Positions 41,058 to 41,909 of a DNA stretch of 41,909 nucleotides are shown here, in pieces (position 1 is the first letter of the stretch; every line of letters starts with the position of its first letter). The position numbers and the translations under genes were made by a program. The DNA comes from an uncultured Ruminococcus sp. GTDB taxonomy: Bacteria > Bacillota > Clostridia > Oscillospirales > Acutalibacteraceae. Where the stretch lies: NCBI GenBank assembly GCA_902778175.1, contig CACYWT010000016.1:1-41909 (forward strand), read 5' to 3'. Under the pieces are notes generated by a model that searched no databases, was not told the origin of the DNA, and saw only the letters and a program-made list of their open reading frames with translations.

Positions 41058-41909
41058 ATGAAAGTATTGGTAAAAACAAAAAATCTTTGTCATACAGATT
41101 GGCTGAGATACAGAACAATGGGGATCGGCGGGTCGGACGTTTCGGTGATCACCGGAATAAATCCCTACAGGTCGGTGTATCAACTTTGGCTTGAAAAGAC
41201 AGGTCAGACCGAACCGGCAGAAAGCAACAACGAGTATACCCACTTCGGAACAATTTTGGAACCTGTTATCCGCAAGGAGTTTATGGAAAGGACAGGACTA
41301 AAGGTCAGACAAAAACATATGCTCCTGCAAAGTGAGGAATATCCGTTCATGATCGCAAATCTTGATGGCGTAATCAATCTTGACGGCGAAATGTGCATAT
41401 TTGAGGCAAAAACTGCATCGGCGTATAAGCTTGACGACTGGCAAAACGGCATACCTCCGGAATATATGCTGCAAGTCCAGCATTATATGGCGGTTACAGG
41501 TGCAGCCAAAACCTACATAGCAGCACTGATAGGCGGAAATCATTTTGAGTACAGACCTATTGAACGTGACGATGAAATGATAAAGAAAATCATTGCTATG
41601 GAAAAGCAGTTCTGGGAGGTCAATGTGCTTGGCGGCATAGCACCGGAGATTGACGGCACAAAGGCTACTACAGAGTTTTTTAATAGCAAATATAGTTTCT
41701 CAAATGGTCAGACAATTGAACTGCCCGAAGACATTGTGCCTGACTGCGAGGAATACAGCAGACTTTCGGATGAAATAAGCAAGCTTACAGCAGCTAAAGA
41801 TGCAATCTGCAACCGCATAAAAAGTCTGATGCAGAATAATGAAACCGGTGTGGCTGGAAAGTATAAGATCTCATGGAAGCAGGTCATTTCATCGGGCTTT
41901 GACAAAACA
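41058..41909 (+). CDS. YqaJ-family viral recombinase/exonuclease (3' end cut by window)
   Basis: At least 284 residues are visible from ATG 41058, with CGGAGGTG three bases upstream, and the frame is still open at the window end. It matches phage-type YqaJ/lambda-exonuclease-like recombinases: MGIGGSDVSVITGINPYRS (about 17-35), then YTHFGTILEPVIRKEF (about 57-72), the catalytic IANLDGVI and FEAKTASAYK (D...EAK nuclease core, about 98-120), and EYMLQVQHYMAVTGA. Such enzymes chew one DNA strand to start recombination with an annealing protein (RecT type), usually encoded next door, beyond this window. The gene marks a prophage or integrative element. Confidence 0.88.
   Translation, partial: MKVLVKTKNLCHTDWLRYRTMGIGGSDVSVITGINPYRSVYQLWLEKTGQTEPAESNNEYTHFGTILEPVIRKEFMERTGLKVRQKHMLLQSEEYPFMIANLDGVINLDGEMCIFEAKTASAYKLDDWQNGIPPEYMLQVQHYMAVTGAAKTYIAALIGGNHFEYRPIERDDEMIKKIIAMEKQFWEVNVLGGIAPEIDGTKATTEFFNSKYSFSNGQTIELPEDIVPDCEEYSRLSDEISKLTAAKDAICNRIKSLMQNNETGVAGKYKISWKQVISSGFDKT

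Overview
The window is a stretch of chromosome from a low- to mid-GC Firmicute. A Ruminococcus-type gut clostridium is the best guess. The signs are gene content (NADP-type glutamate dehydrogenase, meso-diaminopimelate dehydrogenase, anaerobe-style rubredoxin and ferritin-like genes, BspA/Big2 surface protein), Gram-positive style ribosome sites (AGGAGG type) and sigma-A promoters (TTGACA-17-TATAAT). The genus is an inference. No rRNA, tRNA or CRISPR array was recognised.

Layout. 1-2.2 kb holds two direct copies of a ~150-bp multi-hairpin repeat flanking a GNAT acetyltransferase gene, then a secreted solute-binding protein with an odd C-terminus. 2.2-5.1 kb is a leftward oxygen/iron-stress unit: TetR regulator, bacterioferritin-like protein, FMN-binding PPOX protein, tiny winged-helix protein and a metallo-beta-lactamase-rubredoxin fusion. 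5.1-5.8 kb is decayed DNA with two gene remnants. 5.85-9.8 kb carries metF (leftward) and, divergently, a radical SAM + nucleotidyltransferase pair, then an alpha/beta hydrolase + flavin reductase pair. 9.8-12 kb has a D,D-carboxypeptidase lipoprotein, a 53-residue orphan and a papain-like orphan. A third copy of the repeat precedes an iron alcohol dehydrogenase, which converges on an XRE regulator whose ORF contains a terminator-like palindrome. 14-24.3 kb is rightward: hisS-aspS, a Bax-inhibitor-1 protein, an M3 oligopeptidase and an ABC ATPase with a 1161-residue FtsX-type permease. 24.3-27.4 kb is leftward: ddh, gdhA and a small ribbon-helix-helix gene with no clear start codon. 27.5-29.2 kb is a secreted LRR/Big2 protein.

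29.3-38.8 kb is a compact rightward nucleotide/amino-sugar operon: purC-purF-purB-AIM24 family-purA-glmS-guaA. One promoter was recognised in front and one strong terminator behind. The set supplies steps of IMP synthesis, both branches to AMP and GMP, and glucosamine-6-phosphate; PurF, GlmS and GuaA all consume glutamine. After it come an AAA-ATPase/PD-(D/E)XK protein, a candidate small RNA, structured intergenic DNA and the start of a phage-type YqaJ recombinase cut by the window end, suggesting that a mobile element begins here.

The best candidates for something undescribed are the dispersed multi-hairpin repeat, the radical SAM/nucleotidyltransferase pair, the possible non-stop regulator transcript, and the structured RNA-like region before yqaJ. 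All function calls rest on reading translated sequence by eye; no database search was run.
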